Shown: positions 36,441-48,400 of the stretch, piece after piece
Numbering within the stretch: position 1 is the stretch's first letter
Layout of the letters: each line of letters starts with the position of its first letter
Origin: Cristatella mucedo
Lineage: Eukaryota > Bryozoa > Phylactolaemata > Cristatellidae
Assembly (NCBI GenBank): GCA_009760855.2
Contig: WPIO01000044.1
Coordinates: forward strand, 1,278,001 to 1,342,000
Direction of reading: 5' to 3'
DNA length: 64,000 nt
Notes under the pieces: model-generated
What the model was told of the DNA's origin: nothing
Databases searched by the model: none
The model's input: only the letters and a program-made list of their open reading frames with translations
Translations under genes and position numbers: made by a program

Positions 36441-39400
36441 CTCTGACAGCATTTGGGAAGTCGGTAGATGCTGGGACCACCATTGAGTTAGGGCCACCGT
36501 CTTCCTTAATTTGGCAGGTAGTTGACTGGTCAAAACCGTAAGCTGGTCCAATTGGACCCATGCTAATAACGCCTTTTTTGCAAACAAAAATCGCTGCACT
36601 GTTATCTAGTGTCAGGCCAATAGACCTGTCTAATCATGGATTATGCAATCTATGAGCATTAAGAACCGATATCTCAATTGGGTGATCTGTGCAATACTTA
36701 CAAAGAAGTCGCCGATTTTCATCAGTGATACTGGCATATGTTCGGTGCTCCTCTTGAGTATAATCAGCAGCTCCAGGCAGAGCTTGCTGGGCAGTTCTAT
36801 CGTGTGAGTGGCCGAATCAGATTTCCACTGTTCCGTTAGCCTGTAAAAGTAAAATCAACAGTACCGAAAACGTTAGCATTACTCACTGACAAAGATAGTG
36901 CCACGTCTGTGAACAGGTAATCTTTTGGCTGCAGATATTCGGCTTTCTATACAAGCCTGCAGCAAAGTTTTACAAGGGTTCACCATTTTCTGCCTGCAAT
37001 ATATCCCCACCCGACTTTACGTGCTGCTGTGCAACTTGAATCCCACCCCATACATTGCCCAAGCACATACATAATAACTGGACACAAAGAGTGCATGCGG
37101 TTAATCTGCCTGCTGTCTCATTGTTGCACTTTCTGCGTACACAACATAACGTCTCTACTCCCCTTAATTGCATTTTGATAATTGATGCCAACGCATTTAT
37201 ATAGCACCCTAAGAGAGCCAAACGTACATGTCAATTGAATGATCGGGTCGATTACACTGCAGTAGCACCAGGGATCACTTGTATTCGGTAATAGTGGAGC
37301 TACAAAACCATCCAGTCAAACCTTACACGAGCCAATCGTTATTCTTCTAATGATTTTCGAACATGTACACCGAAATGCTATGGAAGCTACACTGGGTAGG
37401 TCCTTGTGCTAAGTGCACTAAAACAAGAACAGAACTTACACTGGTAGAAGCATTTTGCTGTTCACGATCCTACTTTAGCTGGGCTAAAGTTTCTGCCTTT
37501 AACAAGCAACCATGCAGCTGAAATATCACAAAGAAACAGTTACCTTAAAAAAGATAAAGAGATAAAACGAGGTCGCTGCTGATGCTGCAGCTATTCTTCT
37601 TAGCTCCAAGTAAATAGTCGAAACACCGGGAAAATGCCAGGCCATTGCTTCGATTGCCATTATATGCTGTGGAATTTGCTGACCTTTACTATCTACACTT
37701 AACTGCTCATGTTCACAAGGCACCTGAGAGTACCTACACCCGAGTGAATCTGTGAGACCGAGCAGGTCAAAAGACAATGCAAATGTTCATCTCAACCTCA
37801 AATGCACGAACACAATCGATAGGCTAATTAGGAGATGACATTTTCATACATGGTGAATGTATACAAAGGCCTACTTAGGAATGCAGACATGGGTAGAGTG
37901 TCTCTGCTTATTTTGCTCGATCTTTCGGCAGCTTTTGATACTATCGATCACAAAGTTCTTCTAGAGCCCCTCTCATCTCACCTGGGCATCACTGGCACTG
38001 CTCTGCAGTGGTTTAGGTCCTATCTCAGTGAGAGACTCCACAGTACTGACGTGAACGGACAAAGATCATCTGAGGCACCTCTAAAATATGGCGTACCACA
38101 GGGCTCCATGGTAGGTCCGGTTCTTTTCACGGTTTATACTCTCCCTCTTGCTGATGTGATTGCCAAGCACGATCTAGGCTTTCACTTCTATGCCGATGAC
38201 ACTCAGTTGTACCTTTGCTTTGATCCCTCCCAGCCTTCGAGCACCTCAAATTCTCTCAACTCACTTGCTGCATGTATTGATGACATCCGCACATGGATGG
38301 CAGCAAATTTTCTAAAACTAAACGATGGTAAAACTAACTTACTAGTTATGGGCAAACGCAGTGTGATTCGGAAATTGGAAAGGCTGCCGCTCAAATTTGG
38401 CTCTGCCAGCATATCTCCAGTTGAATCAGCTCGAAATCTAGGTGTCATATTCCAAAGCGACCTCTCGTTAGACGACCATATCAGCTCCACAGTCAAATCT
38501 GCCTATTTTCAGCTTCATAACGTTGCTAAAATTCGGGCTTGTTTAGATAAGGATACCACGTCCAAGTTGGTCCATGCATTCGTGACATCCCGTCTCGACT
38601 TCTGCAACTCACTGCTTACTGGCCTACTAGCATGTGCGATCAGGCGATTGCAGCTGGTGCAAAACTCTGCAGCTAGGCTTGTCTGTCGTGAGCGTCGCAG
38701 TTGCCACATTACTCCACTTCTCGCCGACCTGCACTGGCTACCAGTCAAGCAACGGATCGACTTCAACGTTTTGTCGCTCACTTTTAGGTCCCTTCATTCT
38801 ATGGCTCCAGCCTATCTGTCAGATATACTCCCCCATCAGGCCAAGCATCGTACCACCCGCTTTTCGGAATCCAACAGTCTACAAATACCTTGTACAAACC
38901 TCAAATCCTTTGGAGACTGCGCATTTAGTTCGTATGCTTCCAAAGCCTGGAACTCCCTCCCGACCTGCGTCAGAACATCCCCTGACCTGACCACGTTTAA
39001 AAAGAACTTATAAACACACCTATTTAGGACAGCATTTAGTGGGTCCCTGTGATTCGTCCTTGATGTGCTTATGCGTGCTGACGCTGTGCATGCTGCGACT
39101 AACCACATTTGCATGCTGACCCTGTGCATGTCACCCCTAACCATGTTATTCATTTTGTTGTTTATCAAGCATGATATTACTCACCATTCAATTGCATTTC
39201 CCTTTGCAGTAAATGTAAAGCACCTAGAGAGAGATTGAGTTCTCTGAGGGTGCTTTATCAAGCGCATTATTATTATTATTATTATTATTATTATGATAGC
39301 TGATAAAAGCTTCAAGACGGCAAGCTCGCTAATCTACAGAAATAAGGCACAGCAGTGCTTGCCGAAAGAAATTCATTTTCAATTGCTGAAACAGATTACC

Positions 39401-42400
39401 AAAGCAATGCAGACCTGTGATCATGAGCTGCCTGCAGCTGATTGAGCCACAAAAGGGGCCTGTGCCACAGATGTCGGATGAGTAAAACAGCGACAATGGC
39501 ACTGCCATTTGACGACCCCATGTGATCATGAGCTATTGATTATATCAATTCAAGTTTGATTTTCAAGTTAGATTTGACGCATTCCGGCAGCTATCCCTGG
39601 CAGGAAGCACACGAATCGAGTAGAAGCAGCCAATGCAAAGTCTGTTCGCTACTGCAAGCGCACCAAAAGCTTTAAGTACAGGCTACAGAAAACTCTCCAG
39701 CGTAACACTAACTTGGTCCTTATGGCTTTGTGGAGTTACAGACGCAGCTACACTACATTAGATTAACGTGTCACGAGTCGCAAACTGCAAGCAAGCACGA
39801 ACAGACCAGCACTGACCACACCCATGCTGACCATGCTAACGGCTACCTGCTATCCTTGAATGGACACGACATGTACAGGATCTTCCTGCCACGACACCAA
39901 CGAAGCTTGCCACTTCTCTCACCGAAGAGTAGCTGCAGCTCGGCATCGATAAGCCACAGCTACAAGTGGTGAAGCATGGCTGCCAGTGACCGCAGTGTGG
40001 CCCCACACACAGCACGGCATGGCTACCAGCCAACCCAGGTGGCACACCATATCATTAATACAAGCAACACAAATAAACGGTAGCTACACACTCCCAGGCG
40101 AATAGCCGACAAGAAATTTGCCGACGAGCTTGCCAAGTGGCACTCGCACGTCCGGCCACGACAGGTGACTGTGCATTGGCAAGTCTGCAGGGCAGTAATG
40201 AATACGAACCAGCAAATATGGCTCCAACTTGCAGGCCGACTGGCGCAGAAGTAGGAAGCGGACACAGGTGTGTCGACTTGAGTAGGACGTGATCCAGTTC
40301 AAAAAGCAGCTCTCAGGACTGCTGACGAAGATAAATACCAAAGCACGCAACGGCCACTTAGCAGTGTTTGCTCGCGCACATGAGGCGGCAGAAGTAGTAG
40401 ACATGTTTGCTAGCAAGATTTAACCTCACCTCCAGAAACTGCATTCATTTCCAGGGGCACACTCGAACTTCAAGTCGGTAACACACAGCTTCACTCCTGA
40501 TGTTACTGTAAGGTGTCAAATAAGGTATGTCGTATCACAGCAGCTGTGGCATAGTAGTAATCAGCTCTACAGGAGACATAATTTTAGTCATCAAACAGTT
40601 TGACCGACTAGTAGAACACAGTGCACACAATAGGAGATATGTACACCGATCTATCTATTTAGGTCTTCCAGCTCAAGGGAATATATAAATACTGCACACA
40701 GCTGAAACGATCTAAACGAGCATGCTACATGTATGCACACAACATTATAGAATAGAGCCCAGTGCCCAGCCTAATGCACAGTACACTCACCACATAACGA
40801 ATGAATCGGAGAGCTGCTATGCCCACATAAGGTCGTAAGTCAGCATTTTTTATGTGCCTATAGTGACATTGTGTAGGTGGGTTAAAGCCCCCAAGGTGGT
40901 TGGTCACGTTTAAATCAATAAACATATAATTCATTTGTATAGTGCCCCAAGCTAACTTAGTCTCTATTCAGACGCTTCACATATGCCACGGGGCTCGAGC
41001 CCACGACATCGGCCAGAATTCTGTCGGGGCGAGTGCGTTACCCACTGGGCCAAACCTGCTTACATTTTCCAAAAATAAAGCTGTAGTTATGCCATTACGA
41101 GCGAGGGCAGAGTGAAAGGCTTCGAAGGACAAACAATCTCGTCCCAACAAGCCAAAGGGAGTGCAGTAAGTTCAGTTATCCAAAATGTTAGTGTCTTTTT
41201 ATCTAAGATGGAACTTATCAAAATTTCTGCAAAATCCTACCCTAACAAAAATTCTGGACACGTTTTGCAGCAGCGATAAATAAAATAGCAAACCAGAAAC
41301 TGCCTTTCAGGTCAGCTTCATCGTGCTGCTTACGTGCTGTTGCCAAGTAGTAGAATTCCTGAAAAATCGTCGACTGCTAGGCGATATCACCAAATACAAT
41401 TGCGTGTGAAGCCGGAGAACACAGACTATCTTGGTTGATCTGTTGATTCCTTGCTCTATAGCTAAATGCTTGAAATCGAATAATTTCTCAGCATTCCATT
41501 AGGGCGGGTGTCATCCTACACTAGCTGAGATGGCCAGGCCACTGAAGCTGGTGATGAATATGACTGAAAGGCTAATTTACAAATCCCAGAGGTTTGACCA
41601 TGTGTCTCCTTTGCTGAGAGAGCTTGGATGGCTGCCGGTTGATCAGGGGATACAGAGTAAGGTTCTTACGCTGACCCCCCAAGGCCCGCCACGACTGGGC
41701 CCTATCATACCTGGCTGAACTTCTGCATCATTTTCAGCCTCCTCGTGCTCTCAGGTCCTGTATGGACAATACATGAGCTGTTCCATTCCTATGCTTAAAG
41801 ACCGCTGGGGACAGAAGCTCTTGCTCTGAAGGTCCTAGACTATGATACTCACTTCCACAATTCTTATGCAACGACATCTACTCTCCTGCTGCCGACTGTG
41901 TCACATCCTTTCCAGCCGTCTTGAGTGGCTACTTCCAAGCTATTCACTACCACAACTGCTTTCCTGACTCAGATTTGCTTCTCACATTTTCTTTGTTTCG
42001 TGAAATGAAGTCTGTTGGCTAACGAATGCGCATCGAAAGCTGCTTTGAGTGCGCTATACAAAATTCTCTTGCATAACACACACATAGTCAAGTTCAAAGG
42101 TTTTCAGGGCAGAGGGTGCCGTGCAAGCTGACGGCATCGAGCACATGCTACTAGGCTCCAGGCGGATGCTGAGACAAACTCTGGGACTGGCTGCAGCTTC
42201 CAAGTCAGAGCCAGATTGACCTCAGGTCAGCCTGGGGCACTAAGCACACTAGAGTCACTACCAAGATGAAGGAGGAACGATCGATGACAAGAAAAGCAGC
42301 CATGGGCACTACCATACATACCGAGTACAGAGGTACATAGATAAACTTGCATGTTCGAACATGGATCTGTTTATTCATGTTAAATCGAGTGCTTAGCAAA

Positions 42401-45400
42401 TTCCTCACTTTCCAGGAATTCCAGTTAAGTACCATTAATAATAACATGGCATGCTGATGAAAACAGATCCACTGCATGCAAAGCAAAGATTAATTATAAT
42501 AAACATTGGAAAGTTGGCGTTCGTCTGAGATCGAAATGTATATAGAACTGCTCGCTGTTAAAGGCACAATTGTGATTGGGCTTCGGTTGCCGGTAAGCAG
42601 GTATAGTTTTAAAAGGGGCTCCACAGCAACTGGCACACAGTCAGTAGCAATACTAGCTCACCGTCTATCATCAGTTCCTCCAAAATTTCAAAATTAAAAA
42701 TCTTTGTATCTGCAGTGGATAGAAAAAAGTAGCTGCAAGGTCTCTCGGTTAGAAGGTTTGCATAGGCATGTTTCAGGTTTTAGGACACAGACGCATAACG
42801 CCAGTGCATCACATCAACAACTCGTGATGCGTTGAGGCATCTATCTAATCGGTTAATCCTGCCTTTTATTTGATCCTAATTTCTTATGAAAAAAATTCCT
42901 CCAACCTGCCCCGTTTTCGAGAGACTATCAAACCAGCCGTGTGTACATAGCAAATGCAGCCATTCATATTCAAGCCTCTTTTTTTTATACATCCCCCTTC
43001 GTGTTGTTCAGTGGCAATATGATATTGATATCTGTCGGAACACAAGTCATGCTATAGCAGGGGAGGCAGGCACTGCTACGGTGTTTACCGACACTGGGAT
43101 AGACAGCAGGTTTTGGCCCATGCCCACACGACTCGACTACATGCTATGTTGACTAGCAGTGATGCTTTAAGTAGCCGAAATTCTAATAACCTAAGTTGTA
43201 ATATGAGGGACTTGTATCCCTCTTATGAGAATGGTGTTCCTTGAATCCGGTGTCCACAGAAAAGGCTTAGCAAGGTACGAGCTGATTAGCAGTGAAGCCA
43301 TTTTGGTTGACAGCCGAGCTTCCCCTCATATATCTCAAACCGATCCCATAAGTAAAAGCATTTTCAACTTGGTCATGGGGGGTTTCAACTCCAGTTAGCC
43401 TCACCAAAACCCAGCCGGGAATGATGACCCTATACCATAGTTGGAAGACTTTTTCACACAAACAATAAAGTGTGTAAGGCAACACAAAACCGTTATAATA
43501 ATAATGTCTTTTGTGTGGCGCTCCAAAAGATTCAAATCTCTACCCAGGCACTTTACACTGTACTGCAAGGGAAGCAATAAACAAGAGTTAATGACAAGCA
43601 AGGCATCATGCAAGCAAAAGTACACGAGAAGACACTCAAGGCCACCGGTTAGTAAGACATCTAGTTAATAAAATGCACTGAATCATGAATGCACAGTAAA
43701 GGAGGCAAAGTTAACAAGAAAAACGACAACTTCAGCAGGAGGGGGAGGGAGGGAGGGAGGAGGGGGAGAGAGAGAGAGAAGGAAAAGCTAAGTGGAACAG
43801 ACGTTAGATTTTTAGCTGAGACCTACACGATGCTAAGTCAATGCAGGTGGTGAAAAGCCAGAAGCAAGTTCCAGACTTTTGAACTGACAGCTCGATCGCC
43901 AAAATATTTCAATTTAATGCCAGGAACGGCATGACGACCGGAAGCCAAGGATCTGGTGATGCAAGAGCACACTGGAGAAGTAAGGAGGTTGGATAGGCAG
44001 GCTGATGCAAGCAAGAGAAGTGACTGTGGGCAAGAGAGAAGGATCTTGGAAGTCGGAGACACTGCTTGAACTGACATGCACATTCTAGCAGCTGGATGTA
44101 AGCGATGCTTTACGACGGTAGTGTGAATCAGAATCAGGCACGTTGCTAAAAGCAAACGAAAAACCAACGCACAACAGCCACAGGCACAAATAAGCAGCAG
44201 CACGGCCACAGCATCACAGTCCGAATAGTGTTAGCACTTGCTTTGGACCAAGTTGTTGTGATGTTGACCAACGATACCATTTTACCAAGGGTGCATCATC
44301 AAGGGAGCAGCACTGCTAGCAGTTTGCTCTGTGGCAGCCGATGGGCAACGAAAGATACCTAAGGGAATGCTCTTACAGGAACACAATCTCAGGACACACC
44401 AGCAGCTAACTGTAGCAAACGCTACCTCCTTCTAACACCTCTCCAAGCCAGTGGCGGCAACGGCGGCACTGAACGTCTGTCTTTCCGCCGAACGTCTGAG
44501 TCGACTGGTCAGCGGCAGCCCTGCTGATGAGCAGATAATACTCTCCGACGAGCAGCTCGTGATCGCGCGGCATTATGGCTGCTGGCCGCCCATTTTTGTG
44601 GTCGTCGTTATCGTGATGATCATGACAGAACCAAGTATCTGCCATCTCAGCCCATCCTTCGGAGGGCATATCCAAGATGCGGGTGAACTGGCTACAATTC
44701 GGCAACAGATGGGATGGCATGGATCTGTCAAGACAGCATCGTGTATGTTTGCCATAGAAATTGCATGTCGGCCGAAGATTCAACAGCCTTATGTATATGG
44801 TGGCAGAGGAGCCTAATCAGCTATCACCCAGCTGGCAGCAGACAACAAGATCGCCTTCTGGCTTCGAGACTCAAACCCACGACCTGGGTCGTGAAATGCA
44901 AGCACATTCACCCTTGGCCAAGGGACAGAGATGTGACACCAAGAGTGTCGCGTGCACAGCATTCGCAGCACATGCACCGGCGTGCAGACGATCGGTCCGA
45001 CGGGCTCACCTGATAGGGAACAGCTGTGCCGAGCACGCTCTGCACAAGGCATGGCTGGCAGCCCGCACGCTCTCCAGCAGGCCTCCGCTGTGACGGCCTG
45101 CTGCTGCCTTTGGTGCTTCCGCCGTTGGTGCTGCCGTCGCAGCCACCGTTAGGCGGGCGGTGACGAGCGGCAGAGCAGACGGCTTCGTCTGGAGCCGGAA
45201 ATGAACTTCATGGCTGCAGCCCCTTTTCTGCAGTCCGGCACAAGTGCCTGCCCTCAGCCGGTGGGGAATGCTGCTCAGGTCGAACGAGACAGGGGCGGCT
45301 GCTCCTGCCAGTGTTACGAGCAGGCTCTTGTCTCTTATCTCGATGTTCCTGCGGTGCCAGCCACCGCGAGGCAAATGAGAGAGCAAAGTCAGACTCGCCC

Positions 45401-48400
45401 TGCCAGCCACCATAGTCACCTCACCGGCTGCTGCGGTGAGTCAGCGATGCATGCGCCGCAAGTGGCCACACACAGAGGAGCAGCTGGAAGGGCAAAGATC
45501 GAAGCAAACTTGAAAAGAAGCACAGAGTCCTGCCTTTTTTTCGCCTACAGGATGCACCTCGTGACTGCTGCCTATTAGGATAGAGATGCCCCGGTCGAAT
45601 GGCAAGATGCCCTTGCCTTCCTGAGCTGTGAACGATGTTGCTGCTACACCAGAGCTTCAGAGGTCAGCAGTGCTTATAGGTCTGCTTACATCACACACAC
45701 CAGGCAGCCTAAATGATTTACATAAGCCAACACAAGCAACGTTTAGCGTAGCAGCAGAAAACCTCTGTGGGGCACAAATCAGCTGAGCAAATTCATTAAC
45801 CCAGTAAAATCATGTGATCGTGCCTAAAAAATGAGGTCTTGAGAAATGCACTACTTCACTAGGTGCTCACACATTTTTGCCCACGAGATGGCCAAAGCGA
45901 TCAGAAATTTTCGGCAGAATTTTCAACAGACCCAGAAGGTCTAGTAGCCGTTGGGCCATTTATTAACTGTGGTTATCAGTCTGCATATTTTTTGTGCTAG
46001 CTCACCTGGTGCCAAGGGGGCGGTGACAAACAGGCATAGGGACAAGCACACTCTGGAGCAGAGCAGCTCTCGTTACAATGGCGCTGGCCCAATACACAGG
46101 GAGAGCCATGGCTGCATGCTGCTTTCTCATGCTCGAAGATACGGGTTGGTGACATAAAAGTTGAAAATTAAGGCAATTACAAAACCCCCAAAGAATCTCT
46201 GCAGACCGGAGTGGTTTTGCACAAACTTACTGAAACACGACAACGGCCAGCTCTAGCACTTCACAACCTAACAAATCCTGCATTCACAGTTAGTCATGCT
46301 ATGGTGCATGCAGGAACATGAAGCTCAAAGGGAGGGGGCCGCTAGTTAGTGGAGACACGGCAATAAACGGCATACCAATAGAGCTAAGTATATATAGTTG
46401 CATCAGATCAATGTTTTCCTTCGAGCACGTGTCATCTTTTAATGTATGTTGAAGCAGCTAGTGCTACCAGTATCAGCTCACCACTCACTTCTGGGTAAGC
46501 GACTCAATGCACCTATGCGTCTAAGCAGTAACAAAGACTTATTAATATTATAATAGTTCTCATGCTGACCCATAAAGCCCACCACGGCTTAGCTCCTTCA
46601 TACTAAGCTGAACCGCTGGACCAGTTTCAGCCTCCTCGTACCCTCAGGTTCTCCACGGACAATAAATTAGCTGTTCGATTCCTGAGCTTAAAGGCCGTTA
46701 AAGACAGGAGCTTTTGCTCTGCAGGTCCTACCTGAACCGTAAAACTCACTTCCACAAATTTTAAGCAACGACATCTATTCTCCTGCCGCCGACTGTGGCA
46801 CATTCTTTCCAGCGGTCCTGAGCTGCTACTTCCATGCTACTCAATTCCTAAACAGCCCTCTTGACTCAGCTATGCTTTCCACTTTCTCTTGGTTGCGTGA
46901 GACAAAGTCTGTTGGCTACCAAATGCATACCGTAAGTCACGTAGGCTTTGAGTGTACTATACAAAACTCCCACGCAAGACTCATATAGTCTTTGTGGCTT
47001 GTGGAGTTACAGATACATGCAATAACATTTATTGACAGTCCAAAAACATTAGCTGTTTGTTTGTATGCATTTGTCGTCACACCACGATTTTTTATGACCT
47101 CCCATTTCAAGCCAAGCATAGAGGCCATTGGCTTCTAGCTTGCCTTTTGCATGGTATTACATTCCATAGAACCTAAATTTTACTGAAAAGGTCAGCTGCT
47201 GTTGTAGGTCAAACACTGCGCCTTAGCTGCCTGACAATATCGTCCCATAGTCGTGCTAAAGGTTCTGATCAGGCGACTGGGTGTGCCACTGCAGAAGCAA
47301 AACACTGGGTTCGTCAAAAAGCACTTTACTCAAGTCATAGTTGGTCAAGCAAGTTGGATTTCAAAGCTCGAATACTCTGCTTGGAAGTTTTTGGCAGCAA
47401 TATAGACAACGACCCTAAGTAAACTGACAGGCCAATACTTTTTTAGCGAATCCTGGTTTGGTGCTGATGCAATGGCCCAGCCACTAACGTAATTTGAACC
47501 CCATGGACCGACTAAGGAGCTATATCGAAAGGTAGCTGAGGTATGGAGTTCGGCGGACACCAAGAGTCGACCTTTTACAAACCAATATTGGTTTTTCTTT
47601 AGGCTGTCATTAAATATTTTCTCATTTTGCACGCAACTTATGTATGCCTGGCATAAGAAAACCCTCGTATTACCCTAACGGTGTTTCAGTCACAGTAGCT
47701 GCAGCCATACTGCAAGGATTTTTTTGCAGCTGAGAAATATACAAACATATATATGAACTTCATTTGCATTTCGCCCTAAGAGAACTTGATCTCTGTGCAG
47801 ACGCTTTACATATCATACACAGCAGGGCTCGAGCCAGCGACCTTGGTCGTTAAAGGCAAGCACCTTACCCAAGGGCCAGAATGTGCCTAAAGCAGGAGGC
47901 AAGCTCCAGACTTTCGATACTTCCAAGATAAAGGTTTGATAACCAAAAGATTTTTTAATTTAGCACAGTAGATGGCAATGAATAGATGGTGAAGAGCAGA
48001 TGGTGCAAGAGTACACTGCAGAAGCAAGGTGGTCGGATATGTAGGCTGGTGCTAGCGAGTGAAGCACCCAGTAAGCCAGAAAGAGATGCTTGATTTGATT
48101 ATTGACAGTGAGACAGTGAAACTCGGACAGAGGTGGCGTGATATGGCAGCTATACCCACCATCGAGGGCAGACCAGCAGCGGTACTCAGTTTTGCACAAG
48201 CTGAAGATGATTAAGGGCACAGGCCGGGAGTCCTGAATATAAGAAATTTGCCATAATACAGACACGACTTCACTAACACATAGTTTGCCAGTCACAATCT
48301 TATCTATTAGGTTGGGTGTAAATTAGTTAAGCATAAGAAAGTTAGTAACATCTAAATGTCGGCGATGAAGGCAGTAAGAGAATCAAGTGAGTCGGATGAG

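Noticed and set aside
37835-39013. 392-codon frame as a host gene inside UBE3D
   Set aside because: It is the C-terminal reverse transcriptase of LINE-A, with the family 3' UTR and tail, and other copies occur throughout the window.
40097-40425. Plus-strand protein-like frames ending FARAHEAAEVVDMFASKI
   Set aside because: They are broken by TAG codons and a frame change, while the opposite strand is open for 110 codons and fits UBE3D exon 4 in position, phase and content. The plus frames are its shadow.
45010-45413. UBE3D starting at the internal ATG at 45413
   Set aside because: The acceptor at 45348/45349 joins in phase with an upstream exon whose translation matches the family N-terminus, so the ATG lies in intron sequence.
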